Both the position numbers and the translations under genes were made by a program. The notes beneath the pieces are model-generated. The model searched no databases. It was given only the letters and a program-made list of their open reading frames with translations, and was not told the origin of the DNA. Shown piece after piece: positions 43,170-56,207 of a DNA stretch of 64,000 bases; positions within the stretch are counted from its first letter, which is position 1, and the number at the start of each line of letters is the position of its first letter. The DNA is from Diplocarpon mali (lineage: Eukaryota; Ascomycota; Leotiomycetes; Helotiales; Drepanopezizaceae), in the NCBI GenBank assembly GCA_024741835.1, contig JAENRP010000019.1, positions 210,352 through 274,351 on the forward strand. Direction: 5' to 3'.

Positions 43170-46100
43170 GGATTAATTTCCTTGTACAAAAACTGCCCGG
43201 CTCCTTGGACCTCTGCCTACTCCGAATATATCCTCATCCCGCTGATCTTCGTTATACCCGGTACCCGCCTCCGGCATCTTTACACATGAATTGGCTATAG
43301 CGTTGAGCACAGAATTGCGATACACAGCCGTGTGGGCTAGCAAGCATTGCATAAGGTTCTTTCACATGTTTTTTGCTGCATCTCTACTTGGATTGGCGTG
43401 AGGAAGTGGCGGGCTGCTGGCGTCTACACTTCGGTGATACGCTGCCGTACCTTGTTTGTTCGATTGGATTACATCAGATCAAAACAGATCAGATAGATTG
43501 AGGATGCATAACCACTTCAAATCATTGATCTCTGCTTTGGGATTCTTCGGGGAAAATGGATATCCCGAGAAAGCTATATGACTCGGTTTCTAAATTGAAC
43601 TCGTCCGTGACCTCTGGCTCGATCACTGAAACGAGGGACTTGTTCATGGCTAACGACAGATCATTGTCTGGAGATGCTTCCGGAGCTATAGCTGGCGGCC
43701 AGCCCAGACTCTACACAATTTCGATGGGAGATTGGAATTGACTTGCGTTTAGTCCTCGGGCGGTATGATTCCTAGCCCTGGTCCTAGAGATATAGCGAGG
43801 CTACTGAGTTATTTTTTCTTTTCTTTTTTTCTCTTCGCACATAGTGGATTGAACAAATCACTGCAACCTGTAAGAATGCATGAATTCTAGTTAATCAGAG
43901 AAGTGACCGAACGCTTCAAAATATGAGAAAGAGCAAAAGTAGTATGTCCAACATTATTCTTATTTTGATTTCGAACAAGCTGGACTACACAATAAAATAT
44001 TTCCAGCTATAAGGCGTCCTGAGTTTGTATTTGAAACTGCCATGGAGTGCGATCACTGTGTTTTCTGGTCTTCTATATGCAAAAGAAAAATATTGACATA
44101 TACCCCGTTTTCCCCGTACTAATTGCATAATCCACTGATCGGCTTCTTTATCATTAGTGGTTTTAATGACTCAAAGACCACGACTTGGAGGAGTCCAGAG
44201 GCTGGAAAAGAAGCATTAATCTATTTATGGCAACTATGTCAAATCGAATTTCTTGTTTGTATAAGTAAGAGTGTAAAAAGATTAATCGGCGATAGAGTGG
44301 GCTTTTATCTAGTTTGAACTTGTAGGTATCCCAAAAAAAGGAGCGAAATATTTCACTTCGTCGCAGGCCAAATAAACACCACATTAGCATAGGTGCAAGG
44401 GTGTAATCTGAGTGTGTTTTAAGATTAAATATTTTTTCATTAGGTATTTATTTGACATGCAACAAAGCAAGTAAGAAATCTTTTTTAAAAGCTCAGGGGA
44501 CAAGTCAGTTCGATTTTGAATGTCGGAGAATAGTATTTACCTATGCACATCTATTTACACTATGTAATACCAAGTGAGTTTGAAGCCTGAGAAAGAGTAC
44601 GTGCCACTCCATACTGTTCTTTTTGAAAAAAAAAAAAAATCCGTGTACAGTGGATCCAGAAACCTATGAATCACCATTCCGTCATAAATTTACCTTGAGG
44701 TAGCAACTTAAAGTTCGAAAACTAAGAGCCGAATAGAAAGTATACTATTCAGTACGTGATACACTATACTTGAAACAAACAAAAACAGTATTAATTTGTC
44801 TAATTTTGCTTTTCTATAAGGTTTCAAGGCGCTTGATCACTTCTATAGATCGCTAAGATCCCTATTTCTTAGTAGATTTCTGCCCCGGTCATAATCTACT
44901 GTACACGATAAAAGAAACAAAAGACGGGGTAGGTGAGTAAAAGCCCATTATGTCCACCCTATGCAACCACTTCATACATACGTGGAGGATGGGGCCGGCA
45001 AAGTAAACATCAAATATTATTCCTCCTCCCTGATCCCTCACTCCAACACGGCGCAACCCCTGTCAATACCCACTTGAGAAAAAGAATGGAAAAAAAAAAA
45101 GAATTGAAAAGGATAAAAAGAACTTCCAAAATGTCTATTGTTTTTCCGTAATAGCACTAATATCGAGAGCGTAGTTGTCAAAAAATCATACATAACAGGA
45201 TCTTATTTTTTGGGATTCCCAGGGGTGGTGGAGGGCATGGAGGGTGTGGCAAATGTTTCGAGGCTCGAGGGCTGGTAAAAGGATGCTCTGCTCTTTGTTC
45301 GAAATTAAATGTATATATATAATTTGAAGTCAATCTTGAACTGTACTTTTCAAGGAGAAAAAAAAAAGCTCGAGATCGAGAATTCCATACGATGACATCA
45401 ACATACATAGACTCTACTACGAACTTGCCTCATGGAGAGCGCCTGTGATGCGTCATCAAAACCATAGTTGGCGGCTTTGCCATTTCGATAGCGTAGTAGG
45501 CTCCATGCATTAAATTCGTGACATTCGTCTTGGATGTAAACACATCCTCGCTTAGGCGTGAATTATGCCATGAGAATTCAACGACCATCGAGGGGATGAT
45601 GGAACCCTAGCTTTGCAGATATAATTGCGTACTATATCGGATAAAGGTACATGTAATATAAAGGCTCACGGAAATAAACGCTTCACTTTAACTAATACGA
45701 TGTGCTTCACAAACAAGCATCTCATTCAATCAAATCACTCCGACTCGACGCTTAAGATAGAAGTGACGCGTCGCGGATATCGTATAATGAAGCATAAACA
45801 CAAGATGACAGCTAGAAAACAGAAGGAGCGAATACGGAATGAAAATCGGCACCAGGCCGATGATAAATGTATCATGATTCTTAACTTATTTGATCAAGCA
45901 AATGTTTCACTTCTCAAATGTTTCAGAGAAGATGATACATCGAAAGCTAGCAAATAATCATGCAAACAACTTGACTACATAATAAAGCTCAAAAGATAGT
46001 GGTTTCGGGTCCGATGAGCAGCTCTAATTCTTTGCAACAAGCCCTGTCCTCTAGCAACCGAAGTCTCAGAAGCTAGGGTAAAGACGAAGATACTCGCAGC
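43170..46100. other. AT-rich convergent spacer, no gene
   Basis: 2.9 kb between the coiled-coil gene and ALAS, which converge. It contains A/T runs (44627-44639 poly-A, 45088-45099 poly-A) and short frames only. A 61-codon frame at 43556 and a basic 110-codon frame at 45625-45957 have no family resemblance. Confidence 0.5.
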
Positions 46101-47951
46101 CTAAGCAGCAGCAGCCACAGCCTTCGTCTCTCTCTCGAGTAGAGCCTCCATAACCCCTACCGGCCCTGCAGCCCTCATCTCCTTCACGACCTCACTCACA
46201 CCCAACTGAACATCCGTCCACAACGGCTCCGGCTCTTGCACGCCTTCCTCCCCAACACCGATAAAACCCCCCTCCGCTTTCCAATGACTCGTCCTCTTCA
46301 AGCTAAGCTCATCCCAAACGCTCTCCAGCGCATTGACAAGATGTTCACGAAACTCGCGGACGTGACCCGGTGTCGGTGTGATGCGTAGCCGTTCCTGGCC
46401 GACGGGCACAGTGGGGTAGTTAATGGACTGAACGTAAATCCCGTGGGTATCTAGCAGCATATCGGAGGCCTTCTTGGCAAGCTCAGCGTTGCCAACCAGG
46501 ATGGGGATGATATGCGACGGGTTGGGGATTACGGGGATGTCGCGCTCAGCCAGAGAGTCCTTGACGGCTCGCGTATGCAGCTGCTGCAGGCGCCGATCGC
46601 CTTGGTAGTCCATCTGGTACTCAATGGCTGTCTGGGCTCCAGCCATAGTCGCGGGTGGTAGGGAGGTGGTGAAGATGAAGCCTGGTGCGAGAGAGCGAAT
46701 TGTGTCAACCATCTTGGCGGAGCCAGCAATGTAGCCACCTACGCAGCCATACGCTTTGCCTAAAGTACCGGTAATAATGTCGATTCTATCCATGATTGTG
46801 CCTTTGGGCTTTCCGATAAGGTGAGCCTCGTAGTCAAGATGTTCAGCGACCCCGGCGCCGTGTGGTCCGTACATACCTACAGCATGGACTTCGTCGTTAA
46901 AGGTCAGGGCACCATACTTCTCGGCCAGTTCACAGATTCCTTCGATCGGGCCGATAGAGCCGCACATGCTGTACACGGACTCAAAAGCAATGATTTTCGG
47001 GACATCTGCAGGAAGAGATGCGAGTTTGTCTTCGAGATCAGCCAGGTCGTTATGTTTAAAGACGATTTTCTTGGCGCCAGAATGTCGGATTCCCTGGATC
47101 ATCGATGCGTGGTTGAGGCTGTCGGATAGAATCACACAGTTCGGGAGCTTGCTACCAAGAGTGGCGAGCGTAGCATCGTTGGCGACGAAGCAAGAAGAAA
47201 ACACCAAAGCTGCTTCCTTTGCGTGCAGCTTTGCAATGGATGCTTCCAACTTCACGGCGTGTTTATTATGCCCTGAGATATTCCTAGTTCCACCTGCACC
47301 AGCTCCATACTCATCGAGTGTCTCATGCATGATCTTTAACACTTTTGGGTTGCTGCCCATACCGAGGTAGTCGTTGGAACACCAGACTGTAACCTTGTCA
47401 TCCTTGCTGTCCTTATGGGCACGCGGAAACTCCTTGGCCATGCGGTTGATGTTATTGAAATAGCGATATGACTTGTCCTTGTGCTTCTTGTCGAGCTCGA
47501 CATTGTAAAACGACTCGTAGTCGAACTGCTTGATCTTGTGCTGGGCTGGACGAGCGGGTTTAACGTGCTGGAAGGGGACTGTTGTTGTTAGCGAAAGATG
47601 GCTTTCATCTCGTAGACAACCAAGCGTACCGTCCCTACTAAAGAGAGTATCCTCGACAGCCCTGGCCTCGTGCGGGCGGCTTGTGTGCAGCTTCGCCTTG
47701 CCAGAGCTGACCTTCCCTGAGTAAGCCCTCACGGCGCCCAGAGCCGCAACACCACCCAACGCCACCTTGGACGATTTGGCGGTCTGAACGGCGAGAGCCT
47801 TTCCCATGATGGGGCAACGACGGGCAGTGTTCTGCAGATTGGACATGCTGCCGCCCTGACGGCTGGAGGTCGACAGCGAGCGGAGGGTGGCGGGGGAGGC
47901 TTTTTTCATGAAAGGGCACATGGCCTTTGACTGGCGAAGCGCGGCGTCCAT
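46101..47951 (-). CDS. HEM1: 5-aminolevulinate synthase, mitochondrial
   Basis: Condenses glycine and succinyl-CoA to 5-aminolevulinate, the first step of heme synthesis, in the mitochondrial matrix with pyridoxal phosphate. The frame is open for 616 codons. The N-terminus is a Ser/Arg/Lys-rich presequence with two Cys-Pro heme regulatory motifs (MCPFM, C12; RCPIM, C46), the known heme-sensing signals of this enzyme. The catalytic core runs from [20 protein letters not shown], with [26 protein letters not shown] and the PLP lysine in TGTLGKAYG (K399 unspliced). A canonical 51-nt intron (47629-47579: GTACGC..., branch GCTAAC, ACAG) lies in frame between the presequence and the core. Removing it gives 599 residues and a junction [10 protein letters not shown] that fits fungal homologues better, so the gene probably has two exons, 47951-47630 and 47578-46101. 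Confidence 0.95.
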   Translation of the reverse strand: MDAALRQSKAMCPFMKKASPATLRSLSTSSRQGGSMSNLQNTARRCPIMGKALAVQTAKSSKVALGGVAALGAVRAYSGKVSSGKAKLHTSRPHEARAVEDTLFSRDGTLGCLRDESHLSLTTTVPFQHVKPARPAQHKIKQFDYESFYNVELDKKHKDKSYRYFNNINRMAKEFPRAHKDSKDDKVTVWCSNDYLGMGSNPKVLKIMHETLDEYGAGAGGTRNISGHNKHAVKLEASIAKLHAKEAALVFSSCFVANDATLATLGSKLPNCVILSDSLNHASMIQGIRHSGAKKIVFKHNDLADLEDKLASLPADVPKIIAFESVYSMCGSIGPIEGICELAEKYGALTFNDEVHAVGMYGPHGAGVAEHLDYEAHLIGKPKGTIMDRIDIITGTLGKAYGCVGGYIAGSAKMVDTIRSLAPGFIFTTSLPPATMAGAQTAIEYQMDYQGDRRLQQLHTRAVKDSLAERDIPVIPNPSHIIPILVGNAELAKKASDMLLDTHGIYVQSINYPTVPVGQERLRITPTPGHVREFREHLVNALESVWDELSLKRTSHWKAEGGFIGVGEEGVQEPEPLWTDVQLGVSEVVKEMRAAGPVGVMEALLERETKAVAAAA

Positions 47952-50900
47952 GGCTGTGGTGCAGATCGATCAGAACGGCGGGGATGAACTGAGACGACAC
48001 TGTTCGCAGAATCCTGTCAACAGGAGCAGAAGTTATTTGTTTGATCGGGGACGCGGATGCGGTCAGGATATCTAAGTTGAGTGAACCCTTCGGCGATGTG
48101 GAGACTGCAGACGCGCTAAGGGTTTCGGTAGCGTAGATCACCGCCCTTCAACCCCAGACAAAGCACTCCATCGCCATAAGCAGTTAGCCCACGTATATGA
48201 TTGGCTAGAGAGCCGTGGGAATAACCTCACCTTTCCTTAATGACATTCGCTTCGCCTTGGATGGACGAGGCTTAATTGCTTCCTGACTCTTCGCTTTCTC
48301 CGCGGGCTGGCGGGCTCTTCTTGCTCTAGTCTGCCTATATATATAATCTTACCCCACACGCTACCAGAGGTACTTACTACACTGTACTACAATAGCGTTC
48401 TGTTTGTTCTGCATCTACCCAGACCCATCTCCTTCGTCGCAGCTCAAATATACACCTTGAGAAGGTTAATTCCCCGGGGTTTGGCAGCTGGTCTGCTTGG
48501 TCTAGTAAGTAAGTAGATAAGTTTGTTCTCATGCGGTCTGTTTCTTTGGTGGCCTGCGATGAAATACCTACAGATGTACACCACTATCTGCCACTGGCGA
48601 CGGCGACGAAGATATCGAGAGGAAAAATCCGAGGTGCTGGTATCAAGAATACCACGCGCGTAAACGAATCCTGCTGCAGAAACAGATACGACGCTCGCAT
48701 GACCTAGCCGGCATCACGGTCTCTCGCCCTCTCCGACCACCCCCCCGCCACCCAAGAATAATGCCCCCTTTCCATCAACTCTGAAACTTCGCCACCCGTA
48801 CTCGCAATATGCCATATTTCAAGAACAATAGTGGAAGATACTTTGACGCTTTGTGTAAACTTGAAGCACATCAAGTTGTAGGTTCGCGGAGTAAAGGACG
48901 AGATATGCGAGTCAATTCTTCTATTTTTTAATTTCCTTCGCGAATCACGAGTCGTAATCTACAATCCATAGCCAGTTCCGGACTGGATTCTAAACCCCAA
49001 CCTAACCGGCATGGCGTCCACAAGGTCTTTGCAAGGACTTCAACAAACCAGGTGCTCGGGATTACCTAATAGCCAGCGTCGGCTGCACCTATTGGTATAT
49101 CTAATAATCGGAAGTCGACGACGGTCTCGTGCTCAAACCGGGGCGAGTGCAAATGCTGGTCTTGAAACACTTGTTAGATTAACAATCACCGGCAATGCAT
49201 CGAGGCTAGAAATATCGCAATACCATTACTTGAACTTACTTCCTTGTATAGTTTTGGCAAAAATCTTACAGCCGTCCTATTTCCAATGTTTATATTTAAA
49301 GTAGTCAGATCGTGCACCAATCCAGGTCCTGGGAAATCATCCAAGAAAGTTGAAATGGCTTTCTTTGTGCACTCCACCAGGGGCTTCTTTCTCTTTGTAG
49401 TGAACAGCGTAGTCGATTAACCAACAAAGCATTCGCTCTGATTTCTAGTTTTCCCTAATTGTTGAAACGAAAGCTGCGAGACCTAAGCGGTTTGTAAGTA
49501 GCCTTATCACAGGGATTGAAGTAAAAATATTGAGCTTTAGGGTAATTAATAGATAATAACCTATAGCTCCAGTACGTTTCGTCAAGGCCAATACTTGACA
49601 GGCGCAAAATAAATAGCTTTCATGTCACATATGTTTGATGAGTTGCTAGTCTTGGGTTTCGGTAATTACTTGATTTGCGCTGAGTAGTAGCATATGCTAC
49701 ACAATTCAACTTTACTTCTAGCGCCAGAGTCGGAGAATGGAATGGTATTCTCTGGTCACTGGGTCTTCTATTTGTGCCTAAGCTTGCATATTTCCAAATC
49801 TGATAAACTGTTCCGGTGCGTTGTAATTTTTGCTCCCGTTCTGCTTACATACTAGGACACAGGCCATGAGAAAAATGCCAAAATCAATGGAAGAGGAAAT
49901 AGAGAAGTAGATTTAAAAAGGAGACAATATAAATAAAATCTTGAATATCGAAGAATCAAGTTCGATTTCAAACAGATTGAAAACTTTATCCCAGCGAACA
50001 AGATATACACTTGAGCAGCATCCGAACAAGCTGCAGAGTCTATCTACAATCCCTCAATTCTCTTAGCGCATCTTGCTAGCCAAGTTCTTTGGAGAGTGAT
50101 ATTATAATTTATTTCCCTTGGTATTGTAGAGACCAAAAACGTTAGGGTCTCGTGATATAAGGTCATATGATTAGCATATGATCGGCGAAGGATAAATAGG
50201 ATACCAATTTGTACTTTGAGAGAGCGTGCAACGTCATACAGCAGCGATATACCTCCAACTTGGGTATTGTTCCCAACACCTCGTCAAGGCCCATTTGTGG
50301 TGCTTCCTCCTCATGTTTTTGGGTCTTCCCCGAGGCCTACTCTTGTGTATTTTCCCCCCTAGATTTTTAGTATTGTTTGTAAGCTCTGGTAATAAATAAA
50401 TGTCAGGTAGCTGGGCTAGTGAAGCTGAAAGTATATAATAATCGTTAGTGTGGAATTCTTACTACTGTAAAAAAAGAACAAACAGAGGGAATAGAGTAAT
50501 GAAAAGGGGAAATTGAGAAGTAACAATCATTACTCGTGATCCATGCGTATGGATTGCTGTATATATTTGAGTCTCTTGATAGATCCTGATGTCTTTTCAC
50601 TCATAGGACTAAAATGAAGCTCGTCTTAGCATCAATTAATAATCTGAATATTGGAATTGCGTAATTTTGCGATGAATGAGGAATTGTCTCAAGAGGCTAA
50701 GACTTTGAGATTGTGGAAAGCATAAAGATCACCTCTGAAACCTTAAGTTTACCACAGATTCAGAGGCGATCTGTGAGGCCAGGTGGACAGACGAACGTAC
50801 ATAAGTGGCATCGCAGCAGCTTACAATCATTTGAAGAAGCCTTGCGATGATAGAATCTATTTAGAGGATTCTCGCAAGTCTGCTCAGTTTTTTGGATATT

Positions 50901-53637
50901 ATAAGATGCCTTCTTTTGATGCGTACGAAGAATGTTTGGTCAAGTCTGCAAAGTTGACAGTGCTAGCGCACTTGGCACTTTAACAACGCACCGCGCCGGA
51001 GAAGATATAGGGCTGAGGCCTCAAAAGTCAGATAAATCAATTGGAGCTCCTAGTACAGCGTAACTTCACAAGAAATTCTTCGTGTTTCTATAGAGATACT
51101 CAAGTTTTACAGACTAATCACACTAGTTGCTATTGCGACTCGCAAAACAAGTGATGATGCGTGTGTTGGATTGAAAGGGAAAGATTTTATATCGCTCTTA
51201 TTGCAACAGATTTTCAAAGACGCTCCTTGGTAGTCATGCGTGGTAAGTGGCGTGGTATTGACGTGTTTTGATATCGTGACAAGATATGTTACTTCAGTAA
51301 GAGTGAGAGAGCGACGCGGTGCTCTGCAGTCGGAAAGTGCGCTGTATATCGTTGCGATCTAACTTAGATGGTTGAGAATAAGGCATCAACTTAAGTGTCA
51401 GAAGTAGTCATGGCAGCAAGACTGCTTAGGCTTAGGGTAAGTTCAAACTGTTTATGTTTACGGGAGTAGGGTGGATCTCGCTTATGTTTCTTGTTTCTTA
51501 GGTGCGATGTTCAGATGCACTGAGGCATGAAACCCCGCCACCTAATAGCTGCTTCCGATGGGACAGCAAATTGAAGTTCGCCCTCCTGGATATCCTTCTC
51601 CGGCGTACACTCAGCTTATTAATCGGCCAAATAACCCGCCTCTGGTTAGGTACGATGAAGGAAAGACATACTGAGTAGATAGCTTTCACGAGTTAATGTT
51701 ACACCTGAGTAATAGATGGAAGCATACTATGCATGATAATTGTCAAGAATTCCTTAGTCCAGTCTCATGAACATAAAGATCTAAGGTGCTCGGATAGGTG
51801 GACTAGGATCGGCTTTGGTCATTCCTTGTATGGTCCGTCCCGGTGTCAAAAAAATCATAATTTTGCTGCCGAACCTAGGAGAAACTAGAAACGATCTCAA
51901 TTCTGTATTTTGTCAACGAATATGCTGAAAACAAGGAATCCTTGAGCGTGAGAGTCAGGAGTTGAAATAAGATTCAGACGTAGATGTGGGCCATGTAATG
52001 CGATTTATTATCAGCGAGGTTTGCTCGCGCCGATCGGGGTTGAAAATCCTTAGGTTAGGAACAAGAATAGGGAGCGCTATGGGTGAATTTTCGGAACTGG
52101 ATAAAGCTGCTGCTAGGGCAGGAAGCTAACAATCATCCTGACTGAACTGTTCCGGCTGATGACAGACACGGCCCTGGAAAATGAATAGTCTTACGAAAGG
52201 AGTTCCATTATCTCAACTCTGTGTCTGAAATAAGCATTGTAATGCTAAGATCCAAGCAGGAATACGTAAGATGAAGTTGTTGCTCGCAAGATATCAGAAT
52301 GATGTTCTTAATATGGAGGGTAAATAGGGAATCAGAAGTGCTTAGGATATCTTTTCATTCGGCTTTAACATGTCAAATGTTTACTCTCGACACCAGCCAA
52401 GTAAGATCCCCAAGTGAAAAGGGTTAGATCCCTGGATATTACAATACACTAAAGAAAATACTCGCCGACCAGGCAGTCAATGAGACAAGATTTTACCATA
52501 TGTGATCAAGAGTGAGTCTTGCGAGATGCTAGATTTAAGGTTGGAAAACTGAAGGTTGGGCATGCTACTTGTCATTAGCTATACGGCTGATAATATTTAA
52601 AGAATATTAAATCGCTGGCCTACAGTAGAGCTTAGACAAAGATGAAATGGAAAAATGGTTGCCTTTACAAGGATAAAACTATCAGTTGACCATTGGCAGC
52701 GATGGAAAAGTGCTTTAGTATCTTTCTTATGAATGCTTGCGAAAAGCCAGTAGTGCTGGCTGGAAGAAGTTCTGAAAAGGGTGACGATCGAGAGCCGCTG
52801 CCGACTAGTAAGACGCTCAATATAATCAAATAAATAGCCGCCATCGGCGTGAATGGCTTGTCCTATAATAGAGAACCTGAGGCGACTCTATTTGTCGAGG
52901 CACCTTCTGAGCACGTACTCGCCTGAGACCTGAAGGGAACAACTGTCGACTGAGGTGCGGGTTAGAATATTGTCTAAGGAATCGGGAGTCACTAGTACAA
53001 TGGGCCGAATAGTAAAGACACAAGGAGTATTTAGGCTAGCTTCCCCTTCTATACAAATCCGACCACAGCGTTCCCGCTCGTGCTACATAGTTTAGAACTA
53101 ATACAGCACATTAAAGGGATAAATATTAAAAAATTTCCAAAAGTGCATAGTCCATTCGAGTATATCTAGGACAGCTATTTTCTCATAAGTTTAACCGATG
53201 CCTCTATCATGTTCGCTGTGCTGGTTTCGACAACAGCAAATATTGAAAATACGAAGAATGAAGAACGTAAATGCAAAGGATCAATGCAACGAAAACCCGG
53301 AAACAATTAAATTTCAAAACCTGCACAGTCAGAAAGCCGATATATGCCTTAGATCGAAGACCTTTCATGCATTGGAGTATTGACCAAAGTTCGAGATGAT
53401 AGGTATCATACCTATCATTGATATGCTAACGCCTTTTTGCCCCTATTGAGCAGGTTTCTGTCCTCCTGAATCCTCCAATTGAGTTTATAACTCTGCAATT
53501 CTGCCCTTGAGATCTCTGAAGTAGTTTTTTCAACCCCTTGACGCCAATGCCACGCATCTGCATCATGCGACCTCCAAAGGCCGAGGCCTAACATTTGGTT
53601 GTTCGAAGTCATCGATAGTTCTTCAGCTGATCATACT
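47952..53637. other. ALAS promoter, then AT-rich relic block
   Basis: The first kilobase (to about 48.9 kb) is the presumed ALAS promoter region. From about 48.9 to 53.6 kb the DNA is AT-rich and stop-dense on both strands, with no surviving gene and one clear repeat copy (52781-53119). This is the second large relic block of the window. Confidence 0.5.
52781..53119 (+). repeat. Dispersed repeat family 1, copy B
   Basis: The less AT-rich of the two roughly 335-bp copies (see 19811-20146), same orientation and co-linear. Because it keeps more C and G, it is the better guide to the original element. It sits inside the AT-rich block, so both copies are embedded in relic DNA. Confidence 0.8.
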
Positions 53638-54031
53638 TCAAAACACAGCATCAACTTCCATCGTATCCCCCTCCACATCATCCGTCTTCGCTTTCGTCTT
53701 GGCCTTCGTCGTCTTCGGCGCATCTTTATCCCGTCAGCTATAATACTCCTCTGCGTCCGCCCAGCTCACCAGTCATGGTAACCTCTCCTTGCTCCTCCAT
53801 AGCCTTCTCCAATGCCCTTCTCCGCGCATGTTTCTTCGCCTTCTCGACCTTCCTCGCCTTTTTTCCAGACAGAGGTGCCAATGGCCCACTCGTGGGGTGC
53901 AAGACGCTGCTCTTGGCCGTTCCGCGGGGGTTCTTGGAGACGCCGCTAGTGGCACTGCGCTTTTGAACCTTGACTCTGCTGGCAATTTTGCGCTGTTTAT
54001 TAGGGACGTTAGGGTTTCCGCGAGAAGGCAT
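53638..54031 (-). CDS. Small basic protein, Alb1-like (ribosome biogenesis)
   Basis: Two-exon gene on the minus strand: 54031-53770, intron 53769-53724 (46 bp, GTGAGC, branch GCTGACG, acceptor AAG), 53723-53638. Product 115 residues, very rich in Lys/Arg/Ala. It begins MPSRGNPNVPNKQRK, has LSGKKARKVEKAKKHARRRA in the middle and ends with a Lys/Thr then acidic tail (TDDVEGDTMEVDAVF). Size and composition fit the fungal Alb1 group, which works with Arx1 on pre-60S subunits in the nucleus. The resemblance is compositional and I cannot confirm it without a search. Without the intron, the frame would run on to an unlikely GGRRGVL end. It shares a 297-bp divergent promoter with the BAR protein gene. 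Confidence 0.65.
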
Positions 54032-54328
54032 TGCGGCGGTTTTTGTATTTGAAGGCGTGGTGAGTTGAGATATGTTGGTTGTCCTGTTGTGGAGAGCAGT
54101 TGCGTTTAGGCTGGAAAGTTCAAATAATTATTTCAGTGAATAAATGGCCCGGGATTTGGCGGGGTGCACAGCCACAGCAAATCGTCAGCTTGCCGCCCGC
54201 AACAGAGACAACCAAACCAATTCACGCCATTCAACACCACAGCATCTCTGTGCTACAGTGAATCATCATCGCGTCGGCTATAAACTTCTCCGCTGCTTCA
54301 TATATTGATATTTAACACTGTCGCCACG
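54032..54328. promoter_or_regulatory. Divergent promoter of Alb1-like gene and hob3
   Basis: 297 bp separate the two start codons on opposite strands, so both promoters must lie here. CAAT-like and CCAAT-related words (AACCAAACCAATTC) occur near 54211-54224. No precise element is assigned. Confidence 0.6.
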
Positions 54329-55310
54329 ATGTCTTGGGCTGGTTTGGCTCCCTCCACCCGCGCGTCGACCCCGCTAACAGCTCGCAGGTTTCAAGAAAAA
54401 TGTCAACCGGGCTACGACCCAGGTAATGATGAAGACGGGCCACGTCGAGAAGACGAACGATCGTGACTATGAAGTTGAGGAGCGTAGATACAGGACTATG
54501 GAGGCGGCGTCGATGCGCTTACAGAAGGAGGCAAAGGGCTACCTAGATTCTTTACGAGGTAGGCCGAATATTGCACAGAAAGGGATGGGATGGCAGGCTG
54601 ATGGCCATAGCTATGACGGCATCACAAATGCGCATTGCAGAAACTATCGATGCGTTCTACGGCGAAGCGGGTGCGAAGGATGGAGTCAGTAGGAGTTACA
54701 AGCAGGCAGTTGAGGATCTGGACGCGGAGACTATTAAGGCGCTCGATGGGCCATATCGGTATGTTCAGGACCGGTGCAGAAGGGCGATACTGATATCTGT
54801 AGTACAACCGTACTAGAGCCTATATCAAGGTTCTGCGCATACTTCCCTGATATTAACGAGTGTATGTATTATCTTTATCCTCCTATTAGAATTGAGATAG
54901 GGCTAATGACAGCAGGCATCAAAAAGCGTAACCACAAACTCCTCGACTACGACGCAATGCGTGCCAAAGTCAAAAAACTCGTCGAGAAGCCTGACAAAGA
55001 TGTCACAAAGCTCCCCCGTGCCGAGAAGGAAACCGAGATGGCCAAAGCTGCCTATGAGCAACTTAACGAGCAGCTGTCCTCCGAACTTCCCCAAGTAATT
55101 GATCTGCGTGTGCCGTATCTCGACCCATCATTCGAAGCGCTGGTCAAGATCCAGTTGCGGTTCTGCGCCGAGGCTTACTCACGTATGGCGCAGGTACAGC
55201 AGTATCTGGATGCTGATACAAGAGAGCAGTATGCACAGGGTCAACTGGATTCGAGGGTTGAGGAGGTGTTACAGGAGATTCGGGAGCTGAGTATTAGCGG
55301 GACCGTCTAG
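54329..55310 (+). CDS. hob3: BAR-domain protein, Rvs161/hob3 homologue
   Basis: Fungal N-BAR protein of the Rvs161/Hob3 group. It bends and scissions membrane at endocytic sites, usually as a heterodimer with Rvs167, and influences actin patches and Cdc42 localisation. Five exons: 54329-54341, 54388-54558, 54611-54758, 54803-54861, 54916-55310, total 786 nt (261 residues), the family length. The 13-nt first exon encodes MSWA and the first base of the next codon. The protein continues GFKKNVNRATTQVMMKTGHV, has a helical BAR body (SQMRIAETIDAFYGEAGAKD, TTVLEPISRFCAYFPDINE, IKKRNHKLLDYDAMRAKVKK) and ends EVLQEIRELSISGTV. No SH3 domain follows, which separates it from Rvs167. The GTAATG at 54423 is coding, not a donor. 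All introns are 44-54 bp. Confidence 0.95.
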
Positions 55311-56207
55311 GTGCAATGCCAGATTGGCGGAGTATGGAGTTTTCGACGATCACTGACGGCCGATTTTGAGAATTTGATTTTCGGACTGCTGATACAGACA
55401 AGCCTAATGCGAGACTCTTGACTCTCAGGCCCTGTACTGTTATTGGGCCTGAGCTGTTCTTTTCTTCGGCTAAGCAGAACAATGTATAGTCCTTCAGAGA
55501 GGACTACCCTTCCAGCACTCAGCGCCTAGTGAATTGCAAGCTGCCTATGTACCTGATATTGTCATTCTAGAAGAGCTGTACAACTACTGCCAAATGACTC
55601 TTTGGTATGATACTATCTAGAAAGCCGTTGTAAACAATAGAACCTAATAGTGTTATAAAGAGCGTGATAAAAGGAAAGATGAAATATTGAAATACGGTTT
55701 TTTATTTGATCTAACAAAGTGTGGTTAAAACTTACAACACTATTAATACCTTCATCCTACAAGTTTCCAATCATGTACAAACACTTCGAGCTCAAGATCA
55801 CAACTTCATAGCCATATCAAAATGATTAACACGTTTCTTTGGGCTTCTCATATAAGTTTTAAATCTTTCCATAATAGTACGATAATGCTTGTTTGTAAAT
55901 AATACAGCAGATGATGTGTACATAGACTGTTGAGCATTGATACGACGTAGCTATAGTAGCATCTAGCTGCACATACTGAAAAATGCTCATAAGGGCTAAA
56001 ATTCATAGTTTGAGGAGAGCAAGTCCGTTAAAGAAGTACTAGGACCAAGTTGCATTAAAATAGCATCTTCCGTGGAATTGGATCAAGAGCCCTCCAGACC
56101 CACACACCATGACCTCAGAACTATGAAGTTGGTATTCTCGAATCTCCAACCCAAACCCAAACCCAAACGCACTCTCCCAAAGTCTCCCACCTTACCCCTC
56201 TACCAAA
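55311..56207. other. Convergent AT-rich spacer
   Basis: 900 bp between hob3 and the AIF-like gene, which point toward each other. AT-rich with no gene; contains their 3' untranslated regions. A CCCAAA tandem repeat (CCAACCCAAACCCAAACCC) lies at about 56148-56168, close to the AIF-like stop. Confidence 0.5.
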
